Of a stretch of 64,000 bases of DNA, positions 21,761 to 33,008 are shown piece after piece. Below the pieces are notes generated by a model that did no database searches, was not told where the DNA came from, and was given only the letters and a program-made list of their open reading frames with translations. The position numbers and the translations under genes were made by a program. Origin of the DNA: Viridothelium virens (Eukaryota; Ascomycota; Dothideomycetes; Trypetheliales; Trypetheliaceae); contig ML991791.1 of NCBI GenBank assembly GCA_010094025.1, positions 248,001 to 312,000 on the forward strand, given 5' to 3'. Position 1 is the first letter of the stretch; every line of letters starts with the position of its first letter.

Positions 21761-22310
21761 GAGAAGTCTTCGCCAACTTTACCCACCTGGCCCACCTCCC
21801 CCCGAACGTCGCCCTCCAACAATGTGACGTCTGCGCCCAACTCTCCGAGACCCTCCTCATCCGCTTCGACTTCGTCCACGTTCACACCATCTGCGTCGTT
21901 GTTAAGAGCGGCGAGCCCATCCCACTCGCCGCCAAGCTTCCCGAGCTCCTGAAGCCCAGCGGCTGAATCCAATGGGGCGAGTCTGACTGCGGTAACTTCG
22001 CCCCGGGGCACCCGATGCCACGACTCTGAACGCGAGGGCTGGCGCGCTGCTTGAGCAACAGCAGCGTCTGGCGGGAAAGAGCGGGCTGCAGTCTGTGCAG
22101 CTGTTAAGTCTGGGCGGGTTGCTGCTCTCCGCGTGGGGGGAATGTGCAAGTGCCGGATGCGTTTCAGGGCGGTGGCTATACTCTATTTTCCGCAGTCTCC
22201 CAGCTAAACCCAAGCGCGATGTTTCATGGCCAACCCACGCACTTTTGTATACTCCAAGCCATGAACACCGTAGGGAGAAGCCTAGCTTCAACACAAAATC
22301 TCAAATGACT
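21761..22310 (+). pseudogene. Class I SAM methyltransferase relic (LaeA/UMTA-like fungal type)
   Basis: The + frame at about 21775-21963 reads THLAHLPPNVALQQCDVCAQ, then FDFVHVHTICVVVKSG and LPELLKPSG, then a stop, then IQWGESDCGNF. This matches the middle of fungal methyltransferases (PPNV...DV...FDVVHVR...LLKPGGYLQWDE). After about 22018 the homology moves to another frame (GALLEQQQRLAGKSGLQSVQ), and a further open segment runs to about 22310. The SAM-binding glycine motif that should precede it is absent. Thus it is a truncated host gene with at least one stop and one frameshift. The stop at KPSG(stop)IQW could derive from a Trp or Tyr codon, and a Trp origin would be a G-to-A change of the RIP type. 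Family assignment is by pattern. Confidence 0.55.
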
Positions 22311-22664
22311 TCCACTCGTGAGCATTGTGATTATAAAACGAAAGCCTAGCAGCTCGCAAACTAAGGTACTGCGCTTGAATGAAGTAGAGAGAGCTGCCCA
22401 ATATTGATCTACTAACCCAGAAGGACTGGTGACATTTCTTGTTTTTTCTTGATATCGCCAAGTCCTGTCGCACGGAGACAAGGGCAAATCAGTATTTATC
22501 CTACAAGAGCATATTCGCATCTAAGTTAGAACAACTAGTAATGGTGGTTGATCTTTCTCAGGCATGACATCACAAGATGAGCCACCTCGTGCCTGAATGT
22601 CTCAAAGCATTGTGATTGCGTGTTGTCCAGTACATCAGAAGCTTCATCGCATCCGCGCCTCTAA
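22311..22664. other. Intergenic, downstream of the AAA-HET gene
   Basis: About 350 bp of ordinary spacer between the methyltransferase relic and the end of the AAA-HET gene. No feature is seen. Confidence 0.4.
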
Positions 22665-25600
22665 TTACCTCAAGCACAAACTCTGCACCTCATGTGATTC
22701 TTCACTTCCCAGCTCAGGACATGTGCCGAAACATAATCCCTCTTCGTCCTTCATATTAGGATCGTAGAAAACCGGTGGTCCTATCATGCCTGTAGTCACG
22801 CCGACGACCCGATAATATGGGACGTTTTCCTCGGGATCCACATGTCGTCGAACAATCACGGGATCGGCTAGGCCGGGTAAAAGTATAATGTTATCCCCGG
22901 CTCGAGGTAGATTCCTGCAGAATCCAAAATGCCCAGGACAGCGACCTGTAGCACTAGTACGAAATAGAGCATGATCGACGGCGCAAACGTATAGAAGGTG
23001 GATCATGTAATCGAGAGCAGGCGCGTCCTGCCTGTGGACACTTTGCCTGAGGTGATCTACCGCTTCGTCGCCATTGTGAGGAATGGGTGTCTGACATGCG
23101 CGACATCTGTGCTTCTCATCCGGGGATATGCAAGCTCTGACACTGCTGAGTATCCGCAGAAGAGTACTTTGAATCTCCTTATTCATCTTTTCGGCTTCGG
23201 CTCCAGGATCAAGCTTAAGCAATGACCGGAAAAAGGCGCCAGCAATCGCTTTGACTATTCGCGATTGGGGATTTCTTGTACCAGTATCTTCTATTTCCAT
23301 GGAATCATCTGCTATGCCTCTAGCGACCTGACTGTTCTCGAAGTCTTCCATCGATTTTAGCCATCTGGCTAGTGTGAACAAGAAGTCACCGATAGGTTCA
23401 TCAAGAACTTCAAATTCTGTCTGCTCGAACCGTTGGTCAAAGGAAGCGTCTAAGACTGAATTCGAAGGCATTTCGGAGGTAGACTCTGTCACTGTCCATA
23501 GGAAAACCGCCATTGTGAGTACACTATCGTCCGGAAGTCTATCGAGCTGGAAGTACTCGTCAATTTTCCGGACTGCCTTTTTTTCTTGACCTTTTAGGCG
23601 TTCTTCTAGGGCGTTGAGGTTGTAAAACCGCATGGTAGCACGCTGGTGCCATATAGCGGGTGTGTTGAAATCGGGTACCCAGGATGACAAGTCAAGAGTC
23701 GACGTTTCGCGTTTGTTGAAGAGATGCGATAAAATCCACCATGATTTTGACTGCCGTACCACGAAGTATGTAATATCCTTATAGATTTCTGGTGGTGATT
23801 TCGAGTAATCGGGTTCTGGTAGATCATACCCGCAAGCCTTGAAAAGACCATGCAATCCATATAGCTTGTCTTTCGGGTCCTTTGCGTTGCGATTGCGAGC
23901 TTTGAGTAGGAAATGGCTCATGAAGATGAGGCGAGGCAAGTTCCGGAGTCTTTCTTGGAAAGCCCGACGACACAGGACCGCGTCTAGAATCTCCAACCAT
24001 GAGGGAAACATATGCACAGAGGTGTACACTTGATCCGCTTCATTGAGCCGATCTTTGAGGAGATCTTTGATGATCATATGGCCCGCTGCATTCTTGTGTG
24101 ATATCAGTCGTTTTTGAACCTGTAGTCCTTTCGATTGATGTGTTTCAGGGAACCGTTCCGTCATCAAGCTGTAAAAATCATCCCATAGAAATTGCACCTC
24201 GCTAATCACGATTACCGGCCGGGCTGCCAGTATGAATTCTTGGAACGTCCAGATTCTTCCCCACCATTCGTGCTTCATGACTTTCTCTAGGGCGAATACT
24301 GCTTCGAGATCGCCTACCAAAACTTAGTCTTGACACAAGGATACGTTCTTACTGGAAGGGACTTACCCCGGTATTTTTTTAATAGCTTCCACCGAATGAT
24401 CTGACGAACGTCACGTTCGTCACCCCAACTGCCTCGAAGGCAGGAAAGCTTTTGCAGGGAAACCAGCGCTGCATTAGTTTCAGGAGAGGCTGCACCAAGG
24501 TAGATGTAAACCTGCATCGCGGCCCTATATATGTCTCCCATTTGGGAGACCTGGGAGTCTCGCTCCGTGTCCGAGTCCTGGTTAATACAAATCGCGTCAA
24601 TCCACAGCTTACGCGGCCGTCCTGGTTGACGCAAGGCGCGCAATGCGCCCGCGCAGTTCGGTGTAACCCAGATTGCCTTGCCGTTGCATTCGATCATTTC
24701 TGTCTTGTCTTCTGTTCCCCAAGTGTAGGAGATCGCATCGAAGGGCCGTCGCTGATCAGGCAGGTTTCCCAGTCGGAGTTCCTCAAGGCCACACTTGATC
24801 ACATCGTCGCGTTTCTCATAGCTGGTAACGCTTTTGGTAACATTAGGGTTTTTGGGATTATCAGGATCCTCACTGTGACCCTGGGTCTCAGGCGGCAGTA
24901 GACTGAGGATGCGTATGTAGCGGCCTTCCGGCAACTTAGGGTACTGAAATTTGTCAGGTATGGATTTCTTTAGTTTCATGCTGCCGCAAGTTTGCGCTGG
25001 AGTGACAGTCTGTGTTCGGAATAGCCGTTCACTGTCTTCGATACGGCCAGGAAGAGGCGCCGTTGCTTCCGGTGGCTGTTTGCGCGGAGGAGGATTTCGT
25101 AGTTGACCGGGGAATCTTCTTTTTAGGCATTTGAGTATCTCGGATCCGTCAAGGGAGGGTGCATCGGTTTCTGCACTAGTTTCTATGGCATCACCAACAA
25201 GTTCCTCAGCAATGAGTTGTACTTCCTCGCTGCTTTTCCATTCCTTGGACCTGGACAACACTTGGAACGCGATCTTGATATTCGATTCGTCATCTTCTGC
25301 CAATGCGACAGATATGCCTTCCTTTTCTAAGCGGCTCTTGAGCATCGAAATATGAGCTTCACTTGAGAGGCCTTGAACTCGCAGGTGAGTTCGAAACCGG
25401 CTCGCAAGCCCAGGACTTGCTTGGAGCATGCGATCCATCGTTCTTTCATCCCCTGCAAGTACAATGACTACCTTACAAGCGAATTGAGGCTTGGTTGCTG
25501 AATCGATAAGTTCGGCTCTGAAATTCCTGGCGAAGATGCTGGCCTGATCATCCCCGGACTGGGCGAGATAGTGGGCGTTGTGAATGAGCAGAACCTTTCC

Positions 25601-27890
25601 GAGAGACGCTGCGATGATCTCGGACGGACTCAACGATGCCATCTCTCTCTCTACACCGAAGAAGTCACTGCTTCCGACTCCTACAGATCTGCTGAGATGA
25701 CTGGCAATCATATCCTGCGCCGATACTTCCACAACATCGTTGGTAAAAAGCAAATTGAGCGAAAGGTAGAGCCAAGCGATCTTCTTGGCTATCTTCACTG
25801 GATCAGCGCCCTGGGTCTCTTTAATCATGAAATGAAATGGCATTGATGATGCCGGATCTCGGCCAGTCTTTCGAATAGCAGCGGCACGGCGCGCAAGCGA
25901 TTGGAAGCGGGTCTTGGAATCCGTGACCTCATTCAGCTCCTTGAACCATTCCTCGATGGCTTTCTCTATGTCGGGATTGTGCTGCTGTTTTGGATCGATG
26001 TCTACTGGCTGGAAACAGACTATTCCTGTCCTCTCCTCAGGGGTCATCTCGCCGAAACGAGTCCGGTAGCGTGCCATCGCGCGACCGAGAAGGTTCATGA
26101 CTTCTCCACCATTGCCAAAATTCGCTTGCTGTTTGGCAAGCTTGAGCGTGTCCAGAGCGACGGATTTTGCGTCGTCCGTCATCTTCAAGCCCTCCGCTTG
26201 TAATTTGAGGTCAAGCACCTGTGCCAGCTGCTCGAGACTGTACTCTTGGAACATGAAAGCGTCAGCCAGGGGAAAGCGGCGAGCTAGGCCCGGATTGGCT
26301 TTTTCAAGCATACGCTCCATTGGCTCTTTATAGCCGCACATGATTACACAAAGGTCTTCTCCGGGAGAATTCTGGACCTCTCCAACGATCGTATCAATAA
26401 CGGCTTGCCGAAAAGGATCAGGACCTCCTGCAGACTTGTTCCGATGCGGATCCAGCATGTATGCTTCATCTATCATGAGGACTTTGCCCTTAGCCCCTCT
26501 AATAATATCTTTTGTCTGCTTTTCAGAGTGGCCAATGAAGCTACCAATAAAATCTGTTGCATTCTTGAAGACAAAGTCCTCAGACGATAGCATGCCCAGT
26601 CCACAAAGAACTTTCCCGAAGAGTTTGCCAACGGTCGTTTTGCCTGCATTGTCAGGTAAGTCACGATCATAGCTTACAATGGCGTATACCAGGAATGAGA
26701 CACAGTAGCTTACCCGTTCCTGGTGGCCCGAGGAAAAGCTTGCACAAACCCGGGCGAAGTGGTTTGTAGCCGTCAATCTCTCTATGAAAATCCAGCAATG
26801 TACCGTTGATGAATGATCGCATGGATGCTTTTACGTCTTCCAGGCCGATCATACCCTGCAATTCGCGCCAAGCGTCCGTCTCATACGTGCCGATGTCCGG
26901 TTCCTCCCCCAGTAGATCTTCTTTCGAGATCTTGAAAGGGTCCGCTTCAGCTCCACGAGCATCTGCTATTCCAATTCGAAGGACCTGTCTGTCTGTTACG
27001 TCTTTGAGTTCAATCTTCAGCCTTTCCTCGATCGTGCCCTTAACTTTCTTTTCGTTCTCGGCAATCCTGGCTGCAAACGTCCGGGCGTAGGGACCCTTGA
27101 ACCCCCCCTCCAGAGTCATAGTTTCCTTGAAGTGCTCCTTTGACCAAGACTCAAGCCTGGCCATGATGATCGAAACTGAATTCTTGGATAGCTCTTGAAG
27201 AAAATCGAATTTCAAGAAGAAGCGTTCTTTGAGATCCTTGGGTAACTTCTTCTCGGTATCAGCATACCCGGCGACTATGACCATATTATCCCGCATTCTC
27301 GAGCTCAGTTCCACCATGCCTTCGTGGGACATCTTCTCCGCGTTGCGAAGTATGTACATGCCGCGACCTTGCATCTGATTCAAAGCTCGATCGTTGGTAC
27401 CATCAGCGCGAATCAGATACTCGTTGGAAGTAAGCACACCGGCAGAAACAAGCAGAGCATGATAATGCTTTGCAAATTCCAGTGCAGCGTGTCCAGTTTC
27501 GCTGAAAATGAGAGCGTGCAGCGAGCTAATCTGGTCTTGAACATCAATACCTTGCTTCTTCCAGACCTCGAAGGTGTCCCGCAGCTTCGTGAATTCAGAC
27601 GGCCATCTCTCAAAATCGTGTAACCTCGTCAAGTTGTCTAACGCTGTGTCGAAGTCGCTCGGTGGAAGCGGAGGTATGGCCATGCCATTCCTCAACATCG
27701 CCGTAGCAGTTTTCGCAAGCTGAGATTGAGATTCCGAACCTGTGATAGGATTCTTTTCCGCGGACAAAGCCTTTATTGCGTGTGATGCCAATCTCGAATT
27801 GGACCAGATCCCAAATTGATCCACGACTGGCTTCCATGTGCCATCCTGCCACCTTCCGTCCGACTTTGCATCTGATTTGTCCTTTGGCAT
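22665..27890 (-). CDS. Triple AAA-module (CbxX/CfxQ-type) ATPase fused to a HET domain
   Basis: Exons 27890-26714, 26643-24367 and 24313-22665 (introns of 70 and 53 bp) give 1,700 residues. Module 1 (about 119-230) is AAA-like but has SETGHAAL where a Walker A should be. Module 2 (about 360-560) is intact: splicing rebuilds GPPGTGKT at 388-395, Walker B is VLMIDEAY with Asp451-Glu452, and a sensor IMCGYKEPMERML precedes NPGLARRFP. Module 3 (about 640-830) keeps AGDERTMDRML and SPGLASRF, but its Walker B is LLIHNAHYL, lacking the acidic pair. Residues about 1000-1185 are a HET domain: FDAISYTWG (1027), LWIDAICINQ (1072), QMGDIYRAA, RIWTFQEF (1171). A HET-type C-terminal region follows (KDPKDKLYGLHGLF, EPDYSKSPPEIY). 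AAA2, AAA3 and HET lie in one uninterrupted 759-codon exon, so the fusion is real. The frame upstream of 27890 stays open to an acceptor-like CTTCAG, so a further 5-prime exon is possible. Likely role: nucleotide-controlled incompatibility or immune switch (inference). Confidence 0.9.
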
Positions 27891-28783
27891 TTTAGCCTGT
27901 TTGAGCACGGAAAGCAGTATTCGGGCAAATCCAAGATCTGAAGAGTGAGAGAGAACGCCAGGTTAAGGAGCTATCAGGTAGTATGGCCAGTCAGCTTGCC
28001 TGCATGGTTATGGCTCAAAAAACTTCACCAGTGCACGCAAGGCTTCGTGCAGAATCTTTGACCTAGCGAACATCACCTGTACAGGTTTTCAGGTCGTTGA
28101 GGCTTCGGCTTTTCATTTTATAGGCTTTCGACATTTGACCAACTAAGCCTCGTTGCCTGTTTTGCAGTTGAAAGAAAGAAACAAGGCAAATGGGTTAAGC
28201 GAGGATCTTAAACACCAAGCTGAGCCTTTGAAGGATCCATTGTAGAGGCAATTCGCGTATTGCACCCTCAAAAGGATTAAGCTTCAGCACAGAACGGTCA
28301 GGATTAGTCCATGACGGTTCCCAAGATCAGCCCCCAAGGCGGCTTCTCTATGCACTGATTGGCTAGCCAGCAGTGAAGTTTGGGGGCCAGAAGCAGCAGA
28401 ACTCCTTAGGCCCACCGCGCGGAAGTCACATATTTCTGATCCATTCCTCGAAAAGAGTAGTCATGAACGGGTTTTGAGGTCGCCGATTCAAATTTGTACG
28501 AGGTGGAGCAGATCCAAGGAGCATCTCTTGCTTCTAAAATTAGCAGCTTCGCGATCTCTTTGTCAGAATACTCAGTCTCTTGGGGTTCAAGTACAGGAGC
28601 ATACTCGCTTTCGATGTACTGTGACGGACCACCTGCCTAAGTATTCTGCACAGGTATTTAATGTCTTGAAGACGGATCGCCTTTGCGAGGATTTCCGGCG
28701 GATCAACCAGTGAACGAAGTGTTATGGCAGGAAGGGGCGGACTGTGGATGATGTAATCAGGCCCGTACTAGCCTACCTACCTT
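27891..28783. other. Intergenic, promoter of the AAA-HET gene
   Basis: About 890 bp. It probably contains the AAA-HET promoter and possibly an unrecognised first exon. The frame 28474-28713 has no support. Confidence 0.4.
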
Positions 28784-28876
28784 ACCTTACCGCCGCCGCA
28801 AGGTAGTAATCAATACAATGTTAATTATTTCAACTTTACTGTTATGACCATGTTGGCCCATGTTCACGCTGCGGTA
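28784..28876 (+). mobile_element. Half-copy of a foldback MITE
   Basis: TAATCAATACAATG, then TTTCAACTTTACTGTTATGA and CCATGTTGGCCCATGTT match the left arm and centre of the complete MITE at 37808-37992, after a diverged CCTTACCGC-like tip. Only about one arm is present, so this copy is truncated or rearranged. Confidence 0.6.
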
Positions 28877-30083
28877 GAACCCCTCTCATCCCGACACTCC
28901 TCTTACCTTGTACACTAACTTCATGAGACACACTACAATCAATCAGACACATTGCTCTCCTCATTTGCTTCCTACATTTGCCAATAATACCTTTCTGGCT
29001 TCAACATGAAGCCTAGCCCTAAAGTTTTCAAATGAACTTCCACCAGTGAGAAATGCGATGAGTGGATGAAGTCTTCTTAGTAGATTCTAATCTTCGTCTC
29101 CGCTACCCTCGCTGTTTTCATCTCCACTATCCCCGCCCTTATTGTCGGGCTCGATGTCATTTCATCCTTCTGATCAGCCACTGAAGTATCATTGGTACCC
29201 GCCAATGCAAGTTCTCCCTGGCGGGAGATGCAAGGATGTGCTTCGTCAGTTGCGGATTCGGCTAAAAGATTGCAAATTCTGTGCATGCTGTACTTTGCAC
29301 TTGATGATTAGGTAGCTGTGTCAATGAGCGCAAAGCTTTTCGTTGGAGCCGTTTCTAGCTTCGGAGAGTAGGCCTCCGAAAAATGATTTCAGGATTTGCT
29401 CATGTTTCTCGTAGAAAGACTCCTGGGTATGGATCGCAGACAGTATCAAGCAGAGCGAATGCAGCTTCTTATGATTACATAGAACCTTTGCTAATTCATT
29501 ATTCGACTGCTTCATTTGTTCGCGGGAAAATCCAAAAGATGGTTGGATTTGACTCTGGATCAATATCCGTCCATACGGAAGTTTGAGCCGTGCTGTCAGA
29601 TATTGTGGCGTAGGCAGAGAAGACCTTAAGGTTTGTTCTCTTTGGTTCAATAAGTGCTTCCTGATTCTTCACCCGGCTGATTGTCTTCGTGCGCAGATAT
29701 CAGTGATGACCCGAGAAAGCCCAGCATGGCTAATCTCTTGTTGGCGCTGGAGGAAATTGGGCAGTTGGTGAGGACGAGGAGCGTGTGGGAGGAGTCGTTT
29801 CCGGGGCTGATCGAGGAGGTGGAACATGAAGCGGCGTTGAATATGGATATGGTTGTTGCGTTGGATTGGGACGGGAAGTAAGCCGGCTACGGCACATCGA
29901 TGGTAATTTCCAATATCATGCTGATATGTAGACGAAGGTATCGGTCTGCTCAAAGTGAATTCTAGCTTAGCTTTTGTGATAGGAACGGGTCTGCATGTCA
30001 TTGGTCCAACTTGTCGAAATTTTTGTAGCTTTTTTGATGGAAAATATGGTGCTGCGCTTCTCTAAATGCACGTGTTTAGGATG
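28877..30083. other. Spacer with possible gene fragments
   Basis: On the + strand, 29691-29881 after a GCGCAG acceptor reads DDPRKPSMANLLLALEEIGQ and ends ALNMDMVVALDWDGK. Its G-ending codons look coding, as in a last exon, but no partner exon in the right phase was found. On the minus strand, 29650-29321 contains a helical segment (LAKVLCNHKKLHSLCLILSA, then FYEKHEQILKSFFGGL) that also looks protein-like but has no ATG. Both may be remnants of lost genes. Neither is recognised. Confidence 0.35.
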
Positions 30084-31371
30084 TCACTGTCTTTGAGGAA
30101 GCAAACGCAGAACTTTGATTAAATCGCCTGTAACTCCCATGGCTGTCACATCTCCACCGGCACTGCATAATGCGATCAGCCGTGAGCGGGCAGGGCGGAG
30201 GTACACAATGCAAACTCACCCTGCTCCCTGTATGACCAACGGGCTCTCACCGTACCGCTTGGTGTAAAAGCTAAAGATGTTATCGCTGCCTTTGAGCGCT
30301 GAGATTGGGTGCGAAGAGTCGAATCTTACCTAAACATTAGCAGTGCTCCGTCCTGTTTGGGGAAGCTGTCATACTTTTCCAGCCCGACTCTGCATTGCTT
30401 CTTTTCCACATCGACGCTACCCACATATCTTAAGACCTTCCCCTCGCTCGCGGCTTCTTTCTTCAATTTCTCCATTTCGCCATCGTACCCTCCCAACTTT
30501 GCCATAAATTCGTTAGGGTCCTTGACATTCTCCAATGCGGTCGGAATCAGGCTTTGCACAGGGAAACTCGTTGGCGATTCAATCTCCAGACCGACCAACC
30601 TCCCCAGTATTGTCAATTTGCGCGCAACATCCATACCATTCAAGTCATCGCGTGGATCAGGTTCTGTATAACCCAAGTCCTTCGCCTTCTTCACCTCCTG
30701 ACTGAATGAGCCTCCTCCACCGCCCGCAGGCATAAAGTTATTGAACAAGAAGCTCATCGTCCCCGAGAACACACCCTCAATCTTCCTCACCTCGTCTCCT
30801 GTCTCCACGAGGTCCTTGAGCGTGCTCACGGTCGGTAAGCATGCCCCCACACTGCTCTCATGGAAGATCCAGCCGCCTTGCCCCGTACCGTTCGATGCTG
30901 CCCTAAAGATGTCCTGCCATAGTGCGTAGCTTCCTGCAAAGCCTTTCTTGTTCGCCGTGACGACGCTGATACCCTTCCTCAAAAACATTGGGTAGTGGTC
31001 AGCGACATCCTGGCTGCTCGTATTATCTACGAGCACCACCTTCTCAGGGCTCATGGCCAGGAAATCTGCGAGATCGGGGAGCGGTAGTGCTGGCTTTGAG
31101 TTCTTCTCCATGATGCTTTTCCAGTCGGAGATGTTGATTGGCTTGAAGGCGTCATTGTAGACCATCGTCTTGGAGCGTGAGAGGAGGATGAGGGATAGAT
31201 ACGTGGGCGTGGAGGGATTCTGCGAGAGCTTGGCGCTGAGACTAGAGAGTTGGGAGAGAAAGCAGCTTCCCACGCCGCCAGCGCCTGCTTGAGGGTGAGC
31301 AATGGCATTACTGAGAAGAGATGTGTTCGCTTACCGAGAACAGCGATATTAACTTGTCGAGGAGCAGGCAT
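30084..31371 (-). CDS. HOM6: Homoserine dehydrogenase
   Basis: Four exons: 31371-31335, 31284-30330, 30285-30220 and 30162-30084 (introns of 50, 44 and 57 bp) give 378 residues. The first intron splits the NAD(P)-binding glycine loop, and joining restores VNIAVLGAGGVGS with GxGxxG at 13-18. The family signature YTEPDPRDDLNGMDVARKLT is intact, and ANKKGFAG and GTMSFLFN are where expected. The small last exons rebuild the C-terminus SDNIFSFYTKRYGESPLVIQ and GAGAGGDVTAMGVTGDLIKV. The enzyme reduces aspartate semialdehyde to homoserine, the branch point to threonine and methionine, in the cytosol. A size near 360-380 residues is normal. A reading that stops in exon 2 would lose the conserved C-terminal strand-helix, so the four-exon model is preferred. 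Confidence 0.95.
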
Positions 31372-32423
31372 GTTGGAGCGATAGAATGGTTATAAGGCAG
31401 AGAGGTTTGAAACATCCAACGTGGGTATTGGAACGGTTTTCGGTAGCATTCGAAGGTCTCGGGTTCTTTAGAATGAAGGGGGTCAATTTTTGCACCACTA
31501 CGATTCTCCGGATTGATCCGTGTTTAATCCGAGACACTTAGTCAATGGAGCGTTAGATAGGCGGTATGTCATCAATTCAATGTTGATTCGGCGGACTCAC
31601 CAGATTAAAATGATGGCATGTGATAAATTCTCCCCCGCAATCCTGTGCCCCGCCATTATCGTAGAGGTGGGGTGGTACAGTGTCTGAGCGTTTCAGGGTA
31701 ATGATACCCACATGCCAACCTTGAGCATCCCCCTCTCTGAACCCGTCAAATATACTAGAACAAATTCTAACGGTCTTCTAAAATGCCTGAGCTTACGGAG
31801 CAGTGCCACTAGACACAGAACCACTTTTCATTTTTTCCTTCTCTCGTCTTTTTTCAGTGGGTTTCCGGCGGCTGCAGTACGCTTGCATCTCATTCCGTGC
31901 TCGTAGAGTAAGATGTGGGCGAAATCTGGGTTCTTGTGTTAAGCACTCGTTATCATCACAAGCATGCTCGTTTGCAAGAGTGAAAGGTATACTCGGAGTG
32001 GAAAAGCAGAGGATTTTCGGCACTGCCAGGTGCCATGAATATTTCTTCTACATGGACAAGCGGTCATAAAGAAATGTTGGGTATATGAATCGAAGTCATG
32101 CTGTTATGAGCATGCTCATGAAGACAGCAAGGACCCTCTCTCATCTTCTACAGCATCCCCACCAGCCCAAAATGCCGCGCAGGAGCAGCCACCAGCCTTG
32201 AGGACCCCCGGGTCCGTCGGCATAGGCTCACCCTTGTATTGTACGGCGAGCCATGATGTATCTCACGGTCCACAACGCAGGTAACGAGAAACCCAAAGCA
32301 AAGTCATGCCGTGAAGCAAAAACCAATGGAGAGAACCCGAAATCCATGCCTGTTCGTCAGCCGCGCGATCGCATCTTTCTGGTTGTTTGTTTGTTTGTTT
32401 GTCAATCCCATCCTCTACTCCCT
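31372..32423. other. Intergenic region upstream of homoserine dehydrogenase
   Basis: About 1 kb between two minus-strand genes. It includes the promoter of HOM6 and the 3-prime region of the next gene. A TTTG microsatellite-like stretch lies near 32385-32402. No gene is seen. Confidence 0.45.
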
Positions 32424-33008
32424 TCAGCGGAAGAAGCTGCGACTGATTTTCTTCCCTTTCTTCCATCCCTTCCCAAGAACGCTACCGCCATCGGACCCGG
32501 AGCCGGTAGAAGTATTACTCGGTGTTGATGAGAGTGGCAGGCCCATGATCGAAGAGCGTCTGCTAGTAGTCGGTCTCTCTTTTGCTTCTTCTTGGGCAAT
32601 GGCCTCAAGGCGAGTGGTCAGGTACCACTGGATCCTCATATTCTGGGCTCGGTTTCTCTCTCCGGCTGCTTCAGTCAGACTTGTAGAGCTATCCGTGCGA
32701 GCAATGCTGCCGCTTCGACTTTCTCGGCGTGAAGACATCAGTGTGGGCTCGATGTTGGTGGTGCTCGAGGCTCGTGAAAGTCCACCAATGCTTGGGGTGC
32801 GATCGTTGCCAACAAGGCGGAACTCTTGAGGTTCGGTAGGGGTTTCTTGGTCACACCACGGACAGAAGCTGACTTTGCTCTCCCATCCCTCAAGCTTGAG
32901 CTTGTCTGGGCAGTTCTGAAGGTTTGTGGAGGGAGAGCAGTTTCGGAGAAGGTGATACCATCGATGGCGGCATTCCAGGGTGGTGACGTTCAGTTCGACG
33001 ACGCACAT
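32424..33008 (-). CDS. Conserved fungal protein with cysteine-rich N-terminus, unknown function
   Basis: Single exon, 194 residues. The first 55 residues contain a probable zinc-binding pattern: ECRHRWYHLLRNC, then NLQNCPDKLKLEGWESK, then FCPWCD. The rest is disordered and rich in Ser, Thr and Arg (RRESRSGSIARTDSSTS), with one helical segment (QNMRIQWYLTTRLEAIAQEE) and a strongly basic end (WKKGKKISRSFFR). I recognise the layout as a recurrent hypothetical protein of filamentous ascomycetes but no named domain. The basic tail and serine/arginine patches could serve nuclear localisation or phospho-regulation (inference). The frame is clean and starts with an ATG. Confidence 0.75.
   Translation of the reverse strand: MCVVELNVTTLECRHRWYHLLRNCSPSTNLQNCPDKLKLEGWESKVSFCPWCDQETPTEPQEFRLVGNDRTPSIGGLSRASSTTNIEPTLMSSRRESRSGSIARTDSSTSLTEAAGERNRAQNMRIQWYLTTRLEAIAQEEAKERPTTSRRSSIMGLPLSSTPSNTSTGSGSDGGSVLGKGWKKGKKISRSFFR

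Noticed and set aside
27891-27908. GTG at 27908 as start of the AAA-HET protein
   Set aside because: Nuclear fungal genes start with ATG; the ATG at 27890 is used, with a possible upstream exon noted.
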